Shown: one piece after another, positions 48,233 through 50,000 of the stretch
Layout of the letters: every line of letters starts with the position of its first letter
Numbering within the stretch: position 1 is the stretch's first letter
Assembly (NCBI GenBank): GCA_963170055.1
Contig: CAUJGJ010000083.1
Span: 3,744,101-3,794,100 of the forward strand
Source of the DNA: Halisarca cf. caerulea
Taxonomy: Eukaryota; Porifera; Demospongiae; Chondrillida; Halisarcidae
Reading direction: 5' to 3'
Length of the DNA stretch: 50,000 nucleotides
Notes under the pieces: model-generated
Databases searched by the model: none
Seen by the model: the letters and a program-made list of their open reading frames with translations, nothing else
What the model was told of the DNA's origin: nothing
Translations under genes and position numbers: made by a program

Positions 48233-49534
48233 CTACTTCTGGTAGATTGAGCACTCCATTTCAGCAAGAATGCTGGATAGCTCAGCCGCATTTTCTGTAA
48301 ACCCTGTGCTTCCCCAGGACTGGATCACCTGTGCCAAATCAGATGCTATGCTTTTAGCATTCTTAGGATTTCTGGCCTTTGCTCGAACATTTTGACACTG
48401 TTCCACTGTCAGCAACCCTCTTTCCTGCATCTTACCAGCTACATCACTTCCCTTCCTTTGCTCCTGATGGTGGTCACTAGAACCTATGCACAACGTCAAA
48501 GAGAATGGACTCAAAGTGATATATACAACCACCTGTAGAGCCAGTACTTGATCGAAAGGTGTACATGCATGTACATTTCTAAGAAGCATTGTTCTTTCAA
48601 TGATCTTACTGTAACAACACTCGATGACATTGAATATGATTGTAAGAAGAGTTGAAAAGTAAAAAGGAACGAATTAAAAAGAATCTCTAGTTTGTACTGT
48701 GAACACGGTATGTTCAACTGCAAAAACAGTGACCCAGCAAGGTATTGTGCAAGATAGAGAGCATGGAAGGTGTAGAGTGAGACCTCACTTATCCGCATGC
48801 ATCTGTTCCGGATGAAATTGTGGATAAAGTGAGGGAACTGGATAAACGAGGGAGCAGTAGTATAGTGTACAGTAGGATTATTGCAGGTTTGTTCCAGTGA
48901 CATCCACTGCAGAAGGTGAGGGAACTGGATCATATCTGAGGTGCGGATAAGTGAGGTCTCATAGTGTAAGTGACAACTACTGAAGAATACCAACTATCTA
49001 AACCTCCATTTAAACTAACAATAGGCAATTCTAACATCATGTATGGAAAAATGGAGTCCAAACCTTCTGACGTCTTTTGCAAATGTTGCTCACGTGGTCT
49101 GACAGATAGCAGTGTGTCTGAAAATATTTCCAAAGGATTGCGCTCTGTCGGTGTGGAAGCACACATGGAAGCTAACATACGTACAGTACATACAACATTC
49201 TGCCATGCAGTGACTTACTAGGATTATCATCAACTGGTGACTTGAGGGACAACTTCTATAAATTGCAATAATACATGTGCAAATGAGAAATAAACGTACT
49301 ACCGCCCATACACAAAGCTACAACTATAAAATATAGTACTGCATAAAACAGTTAATAGTACTTAAAATTGCATATGTGAAGTATTTCAAGATGGAACTAA
49401 CGCACCTTCCTCTCCACATGCCATGTTTCTTTCAGGGAGGAGATCTCTAAAAAGAGAGCAGCCTTGTCGCTGATCAGCTTGTCACGAATCACAGTCATTC
49501 TCGACAGCTCCTTATCCAGTGTGTCCATGCACAG
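48233..49534 (-). CDS. R3: 3' end of a coiled-coil gene, possible death-fold tail
   Basis: Four minus-strand exons, 49406-49534, 49219-49255, 49064-49171 and 48233-48483, join in phases 0,1,1 and end in TAG. The first is a charged heptad-like helix (MDTLDKELSRM, then LEISSLKE), suggesting a coiled coil. The last holds a helical segment (MQERGLLTVEQCQNVRAKA) that loosely follows a CARD or death-fold pattern. The 5' part lies beyond the right edge or was not found. It sits upstream of R2 on the same strand and could be another member of the cluster, but I see no Ig or membrane exons. Function is not recognised. Confidence 0.5.
48779..48960. mobile_element. 182-bp MITE, pogo/Tigger-like ends
   Basis: Perfect 19-bp inverted ends starting GAGACCTCACTTATCCG, with an internal GGGAACTGGAT repeat. 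In the R3 intron before its last exon. Confidence 0.7.
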
Positions 49535-50000
49535 CTGCACTCACCAAAAAGAACAATATAATAAATATGTACTATAAAAATGCCACTAAATCTTGTCACG
49601 CATGTACGCTCCTGCAAAGTTTTAGCATTAGTCTAAGATAGGTTTTTCAGTTGCTGTATCCATGGTTTTATCATCTAGGATAATATGAGGAACGTGACCA
49701 AAGTGATCGTATACGTATTAGGTATATCCTGTCCAGGTGTGCTGCAGCAGAAATACAGTGCTGATTGACCGAGGGCGAAGCCTGAGGTCATCAGCACTGT
49801 ATTTTCTGCTGCAGCACACCTGGACAGGATATAACTAATTTGTATCCTGGCAACCATTCACTGTTTACTGTTGTGTGTACAGTCTCATCTAGAGGTGATC
49901 AGTTCCAGCCACTTACACTATTAATTGCCATCAATTAGGAAGTGTGCGTACATCAGTGACCTGTGGTACATCACAAATGTCAGCACACTTTTTCCTTTGA
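49535..50000. other. right edge, presumed R3 intron
   Basis: Contains the foldback MITE at 49723. I see no exon in the remainder. Confidence 0.4.
49723..49833. mobile_element. foldback MITE with 43-bp arms
   Basis: Arms 49723-49765 and 49790-49833 pair almost perfectly (one extra T) around a loop with GAGGGCGAAGCC. Resembles in style, not in sequence ends, the MITE at 30958. Confidence 0.75.

Overview
The window looks like eukaryotic, very probably animal, DNA. Spliced genes have GT-AG introns, there are many CA/GT and AT microsatellites and short DNA-transposon relics (MITEs), and there are immunoglobulin-like transmembrane receptor genes. The style (GC-poor, many MITEs including a TTTTCGCGG-rich one, short exons joined in phase 1) fits a marine invertebrate, most likely a sponge. 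The species is inference; no rRNA or mitochondrial marker is present.

Host genes all lie on the minus strand. R3 (48.2-49.5 kb and beyond the right edge) ends in a coiled coil plus a possible death-fold tail. R2 (start 47.2 kb, stop 12.2 kb) is an eight-exon, 775-codon receptor whose exon phases all agree: signal peptide, two Ig-like domains, a Cys-rich stalk, one transmembrane helix, two similar cytoplasmic modules and a CARD-like C-terminus. R1 (start 7.6 kb, running off the left edge) is a paralogue with the same ectodomain exon plan but a different, Gly-rich tail. Between R2 and R1 lie minisatellites and decayed ORFs.

R2 is about 35 kb long because two introns hold large DNA transposons. 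Intron 3 contains a 10.1-kb element (copy A, 19586-29723) with CACTG termini and a 2-bp target duplication (AT). Intron 2 contains a 15.3-kb unit (31058-46338) with 92-bp identical terminal inverted repeats. It encodes a DUF6589/Academ-type transposase (plus strand, interrupted by introns and two frameshifts) and an intact RecQ-like helicase (minus strand). This element landed in one arm of a 115-bp foldback MITE and duplicated 9 or 11 bp. A second copy of the CACTG element (copy B, 33000-42780, opposite orientation, target duplication TG) then inserted into an intron of the transposase gene without disturbing exon phase.

Copies A and B are nearly identical and form a 10-kb inverted repeat. 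Each carries a five-unit 487-bp tandem array, a YY1/ETS-like bidirectional promoter and several gene-like exon sets, but no transposase I can recognise. Copy A has two later MITE insertions that copy B lacks, so copy B preserves the empty sites. The most noteworthy items are the Ig-CARD receptor family with exchanged tails, the gene-bearing CACTG element, and the fully readable nesting order.
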